A stretch of 64,000 nt of DNA from an uncultured Pseudomonadales bacterium (GCA_943787425.1 CALSMJ010000001.1:186001-250000), one strand, 5' to 3'. Counted from the stretch's first letter, positions 16,400-26,713 are shown. Numbers and translations: made by a program. Notes: generated by a model from the sequence alone, not told the origin.

Positions 16400-19300
16400 G
16401 CTGGCGCGCGCCTTCAGGATCATAGAAAACAGGCGACCGAATTTCAGCTTTCTCCCATCGATCCGGCCCAACAGAAACCTCAACAATCTCCCCAAGACGA
16501 TCAAGCCCTCCCTGTACCAGCGCTAAAGCGAAGCTGTGTCCTAGGATGGGGCTGTCATAGCTCGACGTGACGTGTCCCACCATATCAGCAGGCAAAGATT
16601 GGGGACGCGCAAACACGATTTGCGAGCCTTCCGGCAAGACATAAGACGGTTTAAGCGGCGACAGTCCCACAAACTGTTTACGCTGCGGCCGCAGACAATC
16701 AGCCCGCATCATGCCCCGCTGCCCTACAAAACTAAACTTTTTACGTTTTGCCACCGCCCATCCCATGCCCAGATCCTCCGGGGTAACCGAGCCGTCCGTG
16801 TCTTGTCCCACGATCACAAAGCCTTTCTCAGCTCGAAGCACATGCATGGTTTCGGTGCCATAAGGCGTTAACGCGAAGTCGACGCCGGCATCCATTAATG
16901 CCTGCCAAAGGGCGAGACCATAGTTTGCGTTGACGTTGATTTCATAGGTGAGTTCGCCCGTAAACGAAATTCGAAACACCCTAGCCGGCAGACCGCAGAC
17001 AAGCCCTGCGCGCCAGTCCATGAACGCAAAATTTGAAGGGCTTAAATCAATATCGGTCAGGGGCGCGAGCAATGCCCGCGATTCTGGTCCCGACAAGGTG
17101 ATCGTGGCCCAATGATCCGTCACCGAATTAAAAAACACTTTCAGCTCTGGCCATTCAGTTTGATGCCATAACTCCAACCATTGCAAAACCCGCGCGGCGC
17201 CACCGGTCGTCGTGGTCATCAAAAAATGATTCGGTGCAAGACAGGCGGTGACACCATCGTCCATTACCATGCCGTCTTCACCACACATCAATCCATAGCG
17301 ACATTTTCCCGGCGCCAGCTTGAGCCAGGCATTGGTATAAATTCGATTCAAAAACTCACGGGCATCCGGACCTTGGATATCGATTTTTCCGAGCGTTGAA
17401 GCATCCAATATGCCAACACCCTGCCGCACGGCCAAACACTCTCGCCGAACCGCCGCGTCCAAGGTTTCATCACCCTGTGGAAAGTACCATGGCCGTTTCC
17501 ACTGCCCCACATCTTCAAAAGCCGCCCCCTTGGCTTCATGCCAGGATTGCATCGCGGTGTAGCGCTTGGGCTCAAAAAATTCGCCCACGTCTCGACCCGC
17601 CATCACACCAAAACTAGCCGGCGTATAATTTGGTCGAAACATCGTTGTGCCCGTTTCTTTCATACTTTGGCCCAACGCTTTTGCCGCAATTGCCACGCCA
17701 TTGACGTTCGATAATTTACCCTGGTCGGTCCCAAATCCTAGCGCCGTGTAGCGCTTAACATGCTCGACACTCTCGAAACCCTCGCGGATCGCGATTTCAA
17801 TCGCGGCCGCAGAAACATCCAACTGAAAATCGACAAACTGCGGTGGCGCCTTGGCCGTTGATAAGGGATGCGGCACTAGATACAGGCCCTGCAGCGCGAA
17901 CTCGATGCTTTCGCGACACGATCTTGCGGGGCTCGCGGGCGCATCGTTACCCACTCGAGTCAGCGCTTGCTGCGCAGATAGAGCGCCCTGCTCCAGGCTC
18001 TGGCTGAGCGCAAAGTCCCCAGCCACCGCGCCGGCAAATAACAGTCGCTCGTGTCCCGGGTTCGGTACAAAGCCCTGAATGTCCTCGCGCCAGACCGGCC
18101 GATGTCCGAGATGAGCAGATAAATGCACAACCGGCGAATAACCGCCGGAGCTTGCAATGATATCCGCTGCCAGTTTCCTCATCGGACCCAATCGAGCATC
18201 ATCTTGGGCGTCATAATTGCAAATGACAGCGGCTTTTACGCCTGCGCTACCAACCACATCAACGACCACCGCCGCCGCAATGACCACCACACCCGCTGAT
18301 TCTGCTCGGGTTATAAGACTCGGCGTAGGGGCCTTGCGCGCATCGACCACCGTTGCATTGCCTGAACCGGCTGCCAACCAATCGATTGCGGCCTGATAGC
18401 CAGCGTCGTTATTGGTCGCAACCACCAGGTTATTGCCAGGCCTTACGCCATAACCTTTCAAATAGGCCGATACGGCCCCTGCGAGCATACAACCTGGCAC
18501 ATCATTGTTGGCATAGACTAAGGGGCGTTCGTGGGCGCCGGTTGCCAAAAGCACTTCTCGGGCGCGAATACGATGCATCCGCTGCCGAGCTAAACCTTGG
18601 GTCACAGTCGGCTCAAGATGATCTCGACATCGCTCGATCGCAGTAATGAAGTTCCCATCGTGCAACCCGGTCGCTGTGGTTTTCAGGAGTAACTCAACAT
18701 TGGACGCAGCCGAAAGGGTTTGACGCGCTGCCTGAACCCAGGCGAGCGCAGGCGCGCCATCAATTTGATCGTCGCTAAAGCGCAACCAACCGCCTGGTGT
18801 CGGGTTTTCATCCACAATGATGATACGCGCGCCAGAGGGTTGAGCGGTCAGCGCTGCCGCAAGGCCCGTCGGTCCCGCCCCGATAATGAGCAAATCACAG
18901 TGCCGATTGATCTTGTCGTAGATCTCAGGATCGGGTTCGGTTGGCGCAAACCCTAAGCCCGCCATTTTTCGAATCACACGCTCGGCTGCATGCCAAACCG
19001 GCTGTGAATACATCATCGTTTTGTAATAAAACCCAGGCGGCATCATTTTCCCGACGAGCTTGCCAATCAAGGCCATCGCATCCCACTCGACACTCGGCCA
19101 ACCATTCGTCGTTCGACAGACCAACCCTTCATAAAGCGCCTGTTCGGTTGCTCGAACATTTGGCACCTGAGTGCTCGGCGTCGCGCCCACTTGCAGGATC
19201 GCGTTGGGTTCTTCTACCCCGGCGGCTATGATTCCCCGCGGTCGCCCGTACTTAAAACTTCGACCGACGATCTTAATGCCATTAGCCAACAGTGCTGAGG

Positions 19301-19409
19301 CAAGCGTGTCTCCGCGAAAGCCTTGTAGCGTACGCCCATTAAACGTAAAGGTCATGGGCTCATTCGGATCGATCAGGCGACCCTCTGCAATTCGATTAAC
19401 TTGTTTCAT
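16392..19409 (-). CDS. soxA: Sarcosine oxidase alpha subunit
   Basis: This 1005-residue subunit has three parts. The N-terminus is a Fer2_4-like domain (MTFTFNGRTLQGFRGDTLASALLANG, FKYGRPRGI). A dinucleotide-binding region follows (LLIIGAGPTGLAAALTA near residue 173, then ATGAHERPLVYANNDVPGCM). The C-terminal ~400 residues are a GcvT-type folate domain (CRYGLMCGEDGMVMDDGV, ELTYEINV, GTETMHVLRAEKGF). The enzyme oxidises sarcosine to glycine, giving 5,10-methylene-THF and H2O2. ATG at 19409 overlaps the SoxD stop (TGATG); a GTG one codon earlier is possible. Confidence 0.95.
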   Translation of the reverse strand: MKQVNRIAEGRLIDPNEPMTFTFNGRTLQGFRGDTLASALLANGIKIVGRSFKYGRPRGIIAAGVEEPNAILQVGATPSTQVPNVRATEQALYEGLVCRTTNGWPSVEWDAMALIGKLVGKMMPPGFYYKTMMYSQPVWHAAERVIRKMAGLGFAPTEPDPEIYDKINRHCDLLIIGAGPTGLAAALTAQPSGARIIIVDENPTPGGWLRFSDDQIDGAPALAWVQAARQTLSAASNVELLLKTTATGLHDGNFITAIERCRDHLEPTVTQGLARQRMHRIRAREVLLATGAHERPLVYANNDVPGCMLAGAVSAYLKGYGVRPGNNLVVATNNDAGYQAAIDWLAAGSGNATVVDARKAPTPSLITRAESAGVVVIAAAVVVDVVGSAGVKAAVICNYDAQDDARLGPMRKLAADIIASSGGYSPVVHLSAHLGHRPVWREDIQGFVPNPGHERLLFAGAVAGDFALSQSLEQGALSAQQALTRVGNDAPASPARSCRESIEFALQGLYLVPHPLSTAKAPPQFVDFQLDVSAAAIEIAIREGFESVEHVKRYTALGFGTDQGKLSNVNGVAIAAKALGQSMKETGTTMFRPNYTPASFGVMAGRDVGEFFEPKRYTAMQSWHEAKGAAFEDVGQWKRPWYFPQGDETLDAAVRRECLAVRQGVGILDASTLGKIDIQGPDAREFLNRIYTNAWLKLAPGKCRYGLMCGEDGMVMDDGVTACLAPNHFLMTTTTGGAARVLQWLELWHQTEWPELKVFFNSVTDHWATITLSGPESRALLAPLTDIDLSPSNFAFMDWRAGLVCGLPARVFRISFTGELTYEINVNANYGLALWQALMDAGVDFALTPYGTETMHVLRAEKGFVIVGQDTDGSVTPEDLGMGWAVAKRKKFSFVGQRGMMRADCLRPQRKQFVGLSPLKPSYVLPEGSQIVFARPQSLPADMVGHVTSSYDSPILGHSFALALVQGGLDRLGEIVEVSVGPDRWEKAEIRSPVFYDPEGARQHV

Positions 19410-19699
19410 CACTCGTGTGCCTCATCATGAGCCGGCTGCGCGCCCATCGCATAGGTCTGTTCGATGTTGTAGGTCACTGTGTCTCGCACCACGTTAAAAA
19501 ACCGACGGCAGCCCGCGGCGTGGTACCACATTTCATGATGCCGTCCTCGCGGATTTCGACGAAAGTAGAGGTAGGTGCCCCATTCCGCATCACTGCAGCC
19601 CGCTGGATCTTCTGGGCGCGCCAGATGCGCCTCACCGCAGTAATGAAACTCAGGCTCATCTCTTAATTCTTGGCAGTAAGGACAATGAATTCTTAACAT
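19409..19699 (-). CDS. soxD: Sarcosine oxidase delta subunit
   Basis: This 96-residue zinc subunit carries C6, C9, H60 and C64, the ligand spacing of known delta subunits. FRRNPRGRHHEMWYHAAGCRRFFNVVRDT is the typical core. It sits between SoxB (17-base gap) and SoxA (overlap), giving the usual soxBDAG order. Confidence 0.95.
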   Translation of the reverse strand: MLRIHCPYCQELRDEPEFHYCGEAHLARPEDPAGCSDAEWGTYLYFRRNPRGRHHEMWYHAAGCRRFFNVVRDTVTYNIEQTYAMGAQPAHDEAHE

Positions 19700-19716
19700 A
19701 CAGCGCTCAGATCTCT

Positions 19717-20971
19717 TTAATGCGCGACACCCGCCGCACCGTGCTCATCAATCAATGCGCCTGAGTAAAATCGATCCAGCGCAAAAGGTTTTGCCAAAAC
19801 CGGAATCTCATCACTGGCTAGGCAGTCCGCAAACACATGCCCTGAACCTGGCGTTGCCTTAAAACCGCCAGTTCCCCAGCCGCAATTGAAGTACAAATTT
19901 TCAACCGGCGTTTTGCCAATGATTGGGCAAGCATCCGGTGTTGTATCAACGATCCCCCCCCATTGTCGATTCATCGGAACTCTTGAAAACATTGGAAATA
20001 ATTCGATCATTGCAGCAAGGGTATGCTCAATGACGGGCATCGATCCTCGCTGACCATAACCCGTATAACTGTCGATACCCGCACCGATCACCAGATCGCC
20101 TTTATCGGACTGCGAGACATAACCATGCACCTGATTCGACATCACGACCGTGTTCAGGATGGGCTTGATTGGCTCCGAAACCAACGCCTGCAGGGGATGC
20201 GATTCGATCGGGAGCTCAAAGCCGCCATAACCGGCGAGCACACCAGAATTGCCCGCAACCACACAGCCGACTCGGCCGGCACGGATCACCCCGTAGCGAT
20301 CGGTCATCACCCCCCGAAGCTGGTCGCCTTCAAGCTCGAAGCCGGTAACCGCACATGCCTGCAAGAGATCAACCCCCAAGGCATCTGCGGCGCGAGCATA
20401 CCCCCAAGCGACCGCATCGTGCCGCGCAACACCGCCTCTTGGTTGCCAGGAAGCGCCTAAAATGGGGGTAGCGCCTAGCGCTTGTAATATCGATATGCGG
20501 CACAATCTTCTTAACGCCTGCCGCATCCAGCACCTCGCCATCAATGCCGTTCAATCGATTCGCCGAAACCCGACGCTCGATGTCTCGCATGTCTTGTAAG
20601 GTATGGCCAAGATTTAAAACGCCCCGCTGCGAAAACATCACGTTGTAATTCAGCTCCGATGAGAGCGATTCCCAAAGCTTCAACGAGTGTTCATACAGGT
20701 GCGCGGCTTCATCCCAGAGATAGTTCGACCGAACAATGGTTGTATTGCGACCCGTATTGCCGCCGCCAAGATAGCCTTTTTCAATGACGGCAACATTGGT
20801 CACATTATGCACCTTCGCCAAATAATAGGCCGTGGCCAAACCATGACCACCACCGCCCACGACAATCACATCGTAATGCTTCTTGGGCTCGGGGTTACGC
20901 CAAGATCGCTGCCAATTCTCATGATGCGACAAAGCATGCTTGAATAAACTAAACGCTGAAAACCGCTGCAC
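19717..20971 (-). pseudogene. soxB: Sarcosine oxidase beta subunit, single-base frameshift
   Basis: The gene should encode ~417 residues but is split into two frames. The first part (GTG at 20971) reads [19 protein letters not shown], then [20 protein letters not shown] and [20 protein letters not shown], a typical SoxB N-terminus with the FAD site. Homology continues to DITSARRYP, then switches frame to [21 protein letters not shown] and runs to the normal end ([15 protein letters not shown]). Span 1255 bases is 3x418+1, so one base is extra. The junction is a run of five C on the coding strand (+ strand G 20464-20468); four would restore the frame. Either a real mutation or a homopolymer error. 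GTG directly follows the regulator's TAG. Confidence 0.88.
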
Positions 20972-22117
20972 CTAACCCTCGCCTAATCCTTCCGGATGTT
21001 TCGATGCGTCTTGATCTGCACCCTGTTTTGCCAAAATACCAAAAGAAGTCTCGTGCGCCGCCAAGGCCAACGCGGTACTCGCAATGTTTGGCATCAACCC
21101 GGTTGCTTCCTCTGTGAGGACCCAATTCGACACCCGTGTTGCCCTCAAAGAGCGTTCTGATTTCGGTGATAACCCCATATACTTTTTATACGTGCGATTG
21201 AAATGCGCGGTCGACTCAAAACCACAGATCGACGAGATATCTACGATGGAACAAGTTGTTTGGCGCAGCAGTTGCTTCGCCCGCTCTAATCGCACCTTTA
21301 GATAGAACCTGGAGGGCGTAATGCCCAAAAAGTTCAAGAACAAGCGTTCCAACTGCCGGCGTGACACCCCTGAGTAGGCAGCGACGTCAACCAGATTGAT
21401 CGGCTCCTCGATATTGGCCTCCATCAATTGCACCGCGCTGGCTAATTTTGGCTGACTCGCAAAGACGTGATTTTCCATCCGCAGCCTCTGAGGCTCCTGG
21501 CTGTCCCGAATCCGGTCACAGACGAACATATCGGATATCGCATTCGCCAACGCGGCTCCGTGATGGCCGGCGACCAGATGCAGCATCATATGCAACGCAA
21601 CATCGCCTCCCGTGCAAGTCATGCGGTCTCGATCAAAGGTAAAGAGATTGTTGTTGCAAAAGACTCGAGGGTAATCTTCTTGCAGCGCGGCGAGGCACTC
21701 CCAATGCGCACTACAGTTATAGCCATCTAATAGGCCCGCCTGGGCAAGCACAAGTGGACCCGTACAAAGACCACCCATCAGCACCTTGCGCCCAGCGCGT
21801 TTTTTCAGCCACGTTAGGATCTCGGGCTCGATGTTGTCTTTAACATTGACCCCAGCCACCACAAGGATGAGATCCAGATCCCCGACATCGTTTAGACACG
21901 CATTGGGCAACATGCTGGTTCCACCACTTGCGGTCACGGGCGCCATCGCCGGCCGAATCAACTGCCAGTCGTAGCGTGTTTCACCCGTTAAGTGATTCGC
22001 CATCCGCAAGGGTTCAATCGCTGACGACAAGGCGATCAGCGTGAACTGTTCAAGCGGCAAGAATCCAACCTTAAAGATACTCTTAGAACGCTCACGAAGT
22101 TGCACCAACGTTGTCAT
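20972..22117 (-). CDS. GlxA-family AraC transcriptional regulator (GbdR-like)
   Basis: A 381-residue regulator. The N-terminal half is a DJ-1/PfpI-like amidotransferase-fold domain (FKVGFLPLEQFTLIALSSAIEPLRMAN; MGGLCTGPLVLAQAGLLDG). The C-terminal half is an AraC HTH pair (VDVAAYSGVSRRQLERLFLNFLG; SIVDISSICGFESTAHFNRTYKK). GbdR, CdhR and SouR of pseudomonads have this layout and activate glycine betaine, carnitine or sarcosine catabolism. Placement between the dimethylglycine-dehydrogenase-like gene and soxB, abutting soxB, fits the same job. The ligand is not known. Confidence 0.9.
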   Translation of the reverse strand: MTTLVQLRERSKSIFKVGFLPLEQFTLIALSSAIEPLRMANHLTGETRYDWQLIRPAMAPVTASGGTSMLPNACLNDVGDLDLILVVAGVNVKDNIEPEILTWLKKRAGRKVLMGGLCTGPLVLAQAGLLDGYNCSAHWECLAALQEDYPRVFCNNNLFTFDRDRMTCTGGDVALHMMLHLVAGHHGAALANAISDMFVCDRIRDSQEPQRLRMENHVFASQPKLASAVQLMEANIEEPINLVDVAAYSGVSRRQLERLFLNFLGITPSRFYLKVRLERAKQLLRQTTCSIVDISSICGFESTAHFNRTYKKYMGLSPKSERSLRATRVSNWVLTEEATGLMPNIASTALALAAHETSFGILAKQGADQDASKHPEGLGEG

Positions 22118-22151
22118 CCGGTGCGCGCCTCAAACTCAACTTGAGACCCCT

Positions 22152-24719
22152 TCAAGATCGCGGCCGCTCGTTTTCCGGATCCAGAACCGGCGTACTGCCA
22201 ACCGCCTCAACTCGAATCGGGTAGTGCTCGCAGAAGTATTCCAGTAAAAAGGTTTCTCCAACCTTCGCGCGCTCAGCAGGCAGGTAGGCCAGCAAAAGGT
22301 TTTGTCCTAGGGAGGGCCCATAACTGATACTGGTGCTAAAAGATCGTCTGCCTTGCGCATCGATCAGCACAAGGCCCGTATCCGCATCCAAAATCGGCCA
22401 CTCACCCACAGGATACCGTTTCGTGCCCTCGGCATCTTCATTGGCCAACATTACCAGTGTACAGAGGTAGCTGGTCTGCTGAGCCAGCGCGCGCTGAGCC
22501 AAATAAGCCGACTTACCATGAAAAGCCGCTTTCTTGACGACAGACCGTGCAAGACCGGCTTCGTAGAGGTTGAAATCGGTTTCCAGGTCGGCATTTTGAA
22601 GTCTGAGACTCTTTTCTAACCGGCGACTATTGGCATAGGTCTCAACCCCAATTGGGGTAACCCCGAGCGCAAATAATTGATCCCAGAGCGCCAGACCCGA
22701 ATCAAACTCAAAGTACAGTTCAAACCCTTGCTCCCCCACGTAAGAAATCCTGAAGGCCCAAACCTGGATGCCCGCAATTTCGAGGGTCTTGGCCGTCGCG
22801 AAGGGAAAATTCTCAGCACTAATCTCATCTGGCGACAACATCAGTTTTGATAAGGTCTCTCGGGCTTTGGGACCCCATAGCCCTAAAGTGGCAAGGCGGT
22901 GGGTTTGATTCAGCAGCGTGATGTCCGCTCCTTGCGCTGCTGCCATGCGCTGAATCCAAACCCGGTCCCGATGCCCAGTATCCCCGCCGCAAATCACTCG
23001 AAAGGTGCCCGAATCGAGGCGGACGATCGTCAGATCGGCTTTGATACCACCGTCTTCATCTAAAAAATGAGTGTACACGCCCTTACCGACCGGCGTTGGA
23101 CCACCCACTCGCGCCACGGATAAATACTCTAGTAAAGATTCTGCGTCCGGCCCAGAAATATCATAAATCGCAAAATGCGAGAGGTTGATCATGCCAACAC
23201 TTTCGCTCAATTCAAGATGCTCGGCGTTGGAGACTTCCCAGAAATGACGACTGTCCCACTCATGCGCCCGAGCTGGCACCCGGTCTCGATATTTTGCAAG
23301 CAAAGTTGCTTCGTTGGCGCGATAGCCATGCGCCCGCTCCCAACCTGCGATTTCCATGAAGTAGCCTCCGAGGGCGACTTCACGCTCATAGAAAGGACTC
23401 ACAAAACGTTCCCGACTGGTCGCAAACGGCTCGCGGGGATGAACCGCGGGCGTGTAGACTTTTTGTGCAATTTCAGCGCACCGGCTCTCAACAATATCAT
23501 CTTGCTTCTGGTGGGGATAAAACCGAGCGATATCGACGCGATGAGGATCGAGCTCCGGTGCGCCCTCGGTCATCCAGTCCGCCACGACCTTACCGACCCC
23601 GGGACCATCTTTAATCCAAACCGCCTCGGCAAACCACAATCCAGCCACTTCAGGTGACTCTCCGATTAAAGAGCCGCCATCTGAGGTGACCGATAGCAAA
23701 CCATTAAAGCTGTGCCGCTCCTCCCAACCCAGCTCGCCTAGAATCGGCGTCATCTCAATCGCCTTCTCGTAGGCGTGCATCACTTGGTCTAAGGTTAGAT
23801 CCCGCATCGACGGCGACATCCTGGCCGTCTCCGGTGCGGCAATATCTCTGGCATGGACCAGGCGCGGGTGCTCTGTTTCATAGTATCCCCACTCAACGCG
23901 CCCCCCCTCCGTCGTTTTGGGATCCCCGGTGTCCCGCACATAGCTAGAGTTACCTTGATCTCGAAATAAGGGGTAAACAATTTCCTGTCCGCTGCCGGTC
24001 AATTCGTCATAGGGCCCAAAAAACAACAGGGGATGTTCCAGCGGCATCAAGGGCAATTTTGACCCAACCTGATCGGCAAGCAACGGCCCCCAAATCCCAA
24101 CCGACAAAACCACTTTCTCCGACGCTATAAACCCGCGCCGAGTTTCGACCCCGATCACGCGACCCTCTTCCACCACAATCTTCAGCGCAGGCGTATTGGG
24201 AAAGGCTTTCAACTTACCGCTTGCGACCGCTTCATCTACCAAATCGCCCGCGACTTTTTGTGATCTCGGTACCACCAACCCAGCATCAGGATCCCACAGC
24301 GCGCCCTGAATCTGATCTTCCGCCAAGAGCGGAAATTTTGCTTTGGCCTCGGCCGGCGAAATCAGACTAACCCGGCTACCAAAGGCTTTGCCTTGCCCAA
24401 TTTTGCGTTTGAGTTCCAACATGCGCGCATCATCGTCAACCCGTGCAACCTCAAGTCCGCCACAGCGCACATAATTGCCTCTGGACTCGAAAAACTGCTG
24501 ACTGTAGCGCGTGGTGTAAGCCGTGAATTTATCCGCACCGGTTGTGTAGCAAAAATCCGACGCGTGCGACGTTGAGCCAATATCAGTGGGAATCGCAGAT
24601 TTGTCCAAACCAACAATATCATCCCATCCAAGCTCGATCAGATGATGTGCAATGGCGGATCCAACGATGCCGCCCAATCCGACGATAACCACTTTTGCTT
24701 GTTTCGGAAATTCCGCCAT
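22152..24719 (-). CDS. Dimethylglycine/sarcosine dehydrogenase-like FAD and folate protein
   Basis: An 855-residue two-part protein. The first ~430 residues form a DAO-type FAD oxidoreductase (VVIVGLGGIVGSAIAHHLIELG near residue 10; DIGSTSHASDF; LLSVTSDGGSLIGESPEV). The remainder is a GcvT-like folate domain (FVSPFYEREVALGGYFMEIAGWERA; VGMINLSHFAIYDISGPDA; RISYVGEQGFELYFEF). This layout is that of dimethylglycine dehydrogenase and sarcosine dehydrogenase, which remove an N-methyl group to give methylene-THF. It stands just upstream of the regulator and soxBDAG, so dimethylglycine is the favoured substrate. ATG at 24719 begins the conserved region; the frame is open 19 codons further. Confidence 0.88.
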   Translation of the reverse strand: MAEFPKQAKVVIVGLGGIVGSAIAHHLIELGWDDIVGLDKSAIPTDIGSTSHASDFCYTTGADKFTAYTTRYSQQFFESRGNYVRCGGLEVARVDDDARMLELKRKIGQGKAFGSRVSLISPAEAKAKFPLLAEDQIQGALWDPDAGLVVPRSQKVAGDLVDEAVASGKLKAFPNTPALKIVVEEGRVIGVETRRGFIASEKVVLSVGIWGPLLADQVGSKLPLMPLEHPLLFFGPYDELTGSGQEIVYPLFRDQGNSSYVRDTGDPKTTEGGRVEWGYYETEHPRLVHARDIAAPETARMSPSMRDLTLDQVMHAYEKAIEMTPILGELGWEERHSFNGLLSVTSDGGSLIGESPEVAGLWFAEAVWIKDGPGVGKVVADWMTEGAPELDPHRVDIARFYPHQKQDDIVESRCAEIAQKVYTPAVHPREPFATSRERFVSPFYEREVALGGYFMEIAGWERAHGYRANEATLLAKYRDRVPARAHEWDSRHFWEVSNAEHLELSESVGMINLSHFAIYDISGPDAESLLEYLSVARVGGPTPVGKGVYTHFLDEDGGIKADLTIVRLDSGTFRVICGGDTGHRDRVWIQRMAAAQGADITLLNQTHRLATLGLWGPKARETLSKLMLSPDEISAENFPFATAKTLEIAGIQVWAFRISYVGEQGFELYFEFDSGLALWDQLFALGVTPIGVETYANSRRLEKSLRLQNADLETDFNLYEAGLARSVVKKAAFHGKSAYLAQRALAQQTSYLCTLVMLANEDAEGTKRYPVGEWPILDADTGLVLIDAQGRRSFSTSISYGPSLGQNLLLAYLPAERAKVGETFLLEYFCEHYPIRVEAVGSTPVLDPENERPRS

Positions 24720-25100
24720 GTCAACACCCACACCTTGGCTGATTGAACCGCCTGCATTTAAAAGGCCGCACCACAAATTGAACGTTTTGGGCCCCCGAAA
24801 CGGGACTCGCTCTTTGCGAATCGTACCTTGTTATACCCCTTTGAAAGAACCCCTTTAGCGCCCTAATGTGAGAATAAATTCGGCGGATTAAAACAATCAA
24901 AATACCGCTCAGACCGCGGCTGCCTTGAGGCTCTCTTCCTAAATCGAGGGCCCTCAACAACACAAGAAACGCGACCTCTGCGTTTTCAGCCGGGCTACTG
25001 TGTCGCAAGAAATCCAGCGTACTGCCGTGCGCTCAGCGAACACTGTTTTGAACCCTAATGTGGCCCGATCCAGCGGTTCAACCGACTCCCTCGGCAGCCT
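24720..25100. other. Intergenic region upstream of the dehydrogenase
   Basis: About 380 bases between the MFS gene and the dimethylglycine-dehydrogenase-like gene, both on the minus strand. It should hold the promoter of the dehydrogenase-regulator-sox transcript. I see no strong palindrome, no ORF with support and no RNA gene. Confidence 0.4.
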
Positions 25101-26366
25101 TTATAACTCGCCATCATTGGTCGTGCGTGAGTCTATCTGCCCGTTGAGACGACCGAGCACCAGGGCCAATAGGGCGCCGACGACACCAAACACTGCAGCC
25201 CACAAGTAATACAGATCAAAACCAAGCTTCCCCGGAAACGCGTCCATCAAGCGCGCGCTGAGCCAAGGTTGATAGACGTCCGGCGCATAGCCAATAAAAC
25301 TCAGCGCACCGATGGCAAGCCCCTTCGTGCGGAGATCAACATTGGCGCGCTCAAGGGTGGCCCAAAAAATCCCGCGAATGCCGTAGGTGAGTAACCCGAC
25401 GGTCAAAACAATCGTTAATAAAAGCACCACGCCGGTCTCTGGCGAAGTTTGGGTCAGCACTAAGAACATCATCGAACTCGAGAACAGCAGTACCGCAAGC
25501 ACCCGCTCTTGACCAAAAAAATCGCCACTGAACCCGGCAATGGTTGCACCAATCGGACGCATCCAGAGTTTTGCAACCGTTACACTCCCGACAACGACCG
25601 CGCTCAGGCCAAGCTCGCCCTGTAAATAGCCCGAAAAGCTATAGGTCGCCCAGAACAACTGATAGCCTGTGAGCATACAGATTGCCGCCAACCAGAGGGA
25701 ACGATTTCTTGCCAGCAAACCCAAAGAGTACCCGAGACGCAACGATCTGCCTGCGGTCTCCGCTTCTGACGGCCCTTCCTTTGGTAAGCCAAACCAAATA
25801 ACGGGCGCCATCAGAACCGAGACGAGACTGTAAAACACAATCACCCGCTGCAATGCGCGGGTTGATGACACATCGACCTGATCCATACTGTAAGCAAAGA
25901 TCATCAAGGCGACACTCGCAAGCAACGCCTCGATTAAGCCGCGACCGCCATCCAGCAAGCCAAAAAACTTACCTTGCTCATTATGCCGCGCGAGCAAACT
26001 AACGCTCTTAATCATGGCCGCCCAAAAGGTGAGCCCGGTGGTCAAACCCCAGCACAAAAAAATTGTTTGAACCGCCCAGAGCGCGGGTAGGGTTACGTAC
26101 CAAAACCCTAACAGTCCCGTCGCCGCCAGCGAAAACGCCATCAGTTTTCGGGGTGAAAACCGATCCGCCAGCCAACCACTGGGCACATAGGTCAGCACAA
26201 AAATCATGCCGAGCAACGAGAAAATATCCCGCAACTCAACCCCTGAGATGCCAAATGCTTCCAATAAGGTGATCTCAAAATTCTGTCTTAAATACACCAG
26301 CGGGTAGACTGCCCCGCCCGCGATAATCACCAAAGCCAGTTGCCCATACCGCTTAGCAGGACTCAT
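25101..26366 (-). CDS. MFS transporter
   Basis: A 421-residue carrier with about 12 hydrophobic segments. YVPSGWLADRFSPRKLM after TM2 is the classic MFS G-x3-D-R-x-G/P loop motif. The N-terminus (AVYPLVYLRQNFEITLLEAFGISGVELRDIFSLLG) resembles the YihN-type subgroup. A large central loop (GLPKEGPSEAETAGRS) separates the halves. It may import the methylated amine or a product of the adjacent pathway, but this is only suggested by position. A GAGGTGG ribosome site precedes the ATG. Confidence 0.85.
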   Translation of the reverse strand: MSPAKRYGQLALVIIAGGAVYPLVYLRQNFEITLLEAFGISGVELRDIFSLLGMIFVLTYVPSGWLADRFSPRKLMAFSLAATGLLGFWYVTLPALWAVQTIFLCWGLTTGLTFWAAMIKSVSLLARHNEQGKFFGLLDGGRGLIEALLASVALMIFAYSMDQVDVSSTRALQRVIVFYSLVSVLMAPVIWFGLPKEGPSEAETAGRSLRLGYSLGLLARNRSLWLAAICMLTGYQLFWATYSFSGYLQGELGLSAVVVGSVTVAKLWMRPIGATIAGFSGDFFGQERVLAVLLFSSSMMFLVLTQTSPETGVVLLLTIVLTVGLLTYGIRGIFWATLERANVDLRTKGLAIGALSFIGYAPDVYQPWLSARLMDAFPGKLGFDLYYLWAAVFGVVGALLALVLGRLNGQIDSRTTNDGEL

Positions 26367-26713
26367 AACACCACCTCGTTGATCCTTTTTTGCATGATCG
26401 ATTCATCCTCTTTACCCGATGCCCTGCACTCGGCGTGCTAACTCACTCGCGTGCTTGAGGTCTTGGAAACATTTGCAGCATCAAGGCCGGCTTAAATAGC
26501 GAGCCCGGATGATGCTCTAAAGCTTCTGCTGTTGTACTGATAACGCGCTGGGCTGCTCACTTTAATTTTGATTGCGCCCAAGCAATGCAGACCCGTCTGC
26601 GATCATCTTTCGATCGCGTAAAACCGATCTCTATCTTGCACGAACGAAGCCCCTGCCAGGGGGCTTGAAATGCGGAGCAGGACAAACCGCGGCGCTGGCA
26701 GATCTTGCAAGCC
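26367..26713. other. Intergenic region with one hairpin
   Basis: About 350 bases separate two minus-strand genes. The only clear structure is an inverted repeat, AAGCCCC-TGCCAG-GGGGCTT, at 26647-26666, about 50 bases after the aminotransferase-like gene's stop. It lacks a T-run, so it is at best a transcript-end hairpin. No ORF is supported. Confidence 0.4.

Noticed and set aside
24720..25100. Riboswitch (glycine or cobalamin) before the demethylation genes
   Set aside because: I could not find the conserved core elements in this region or in 9165-9628.
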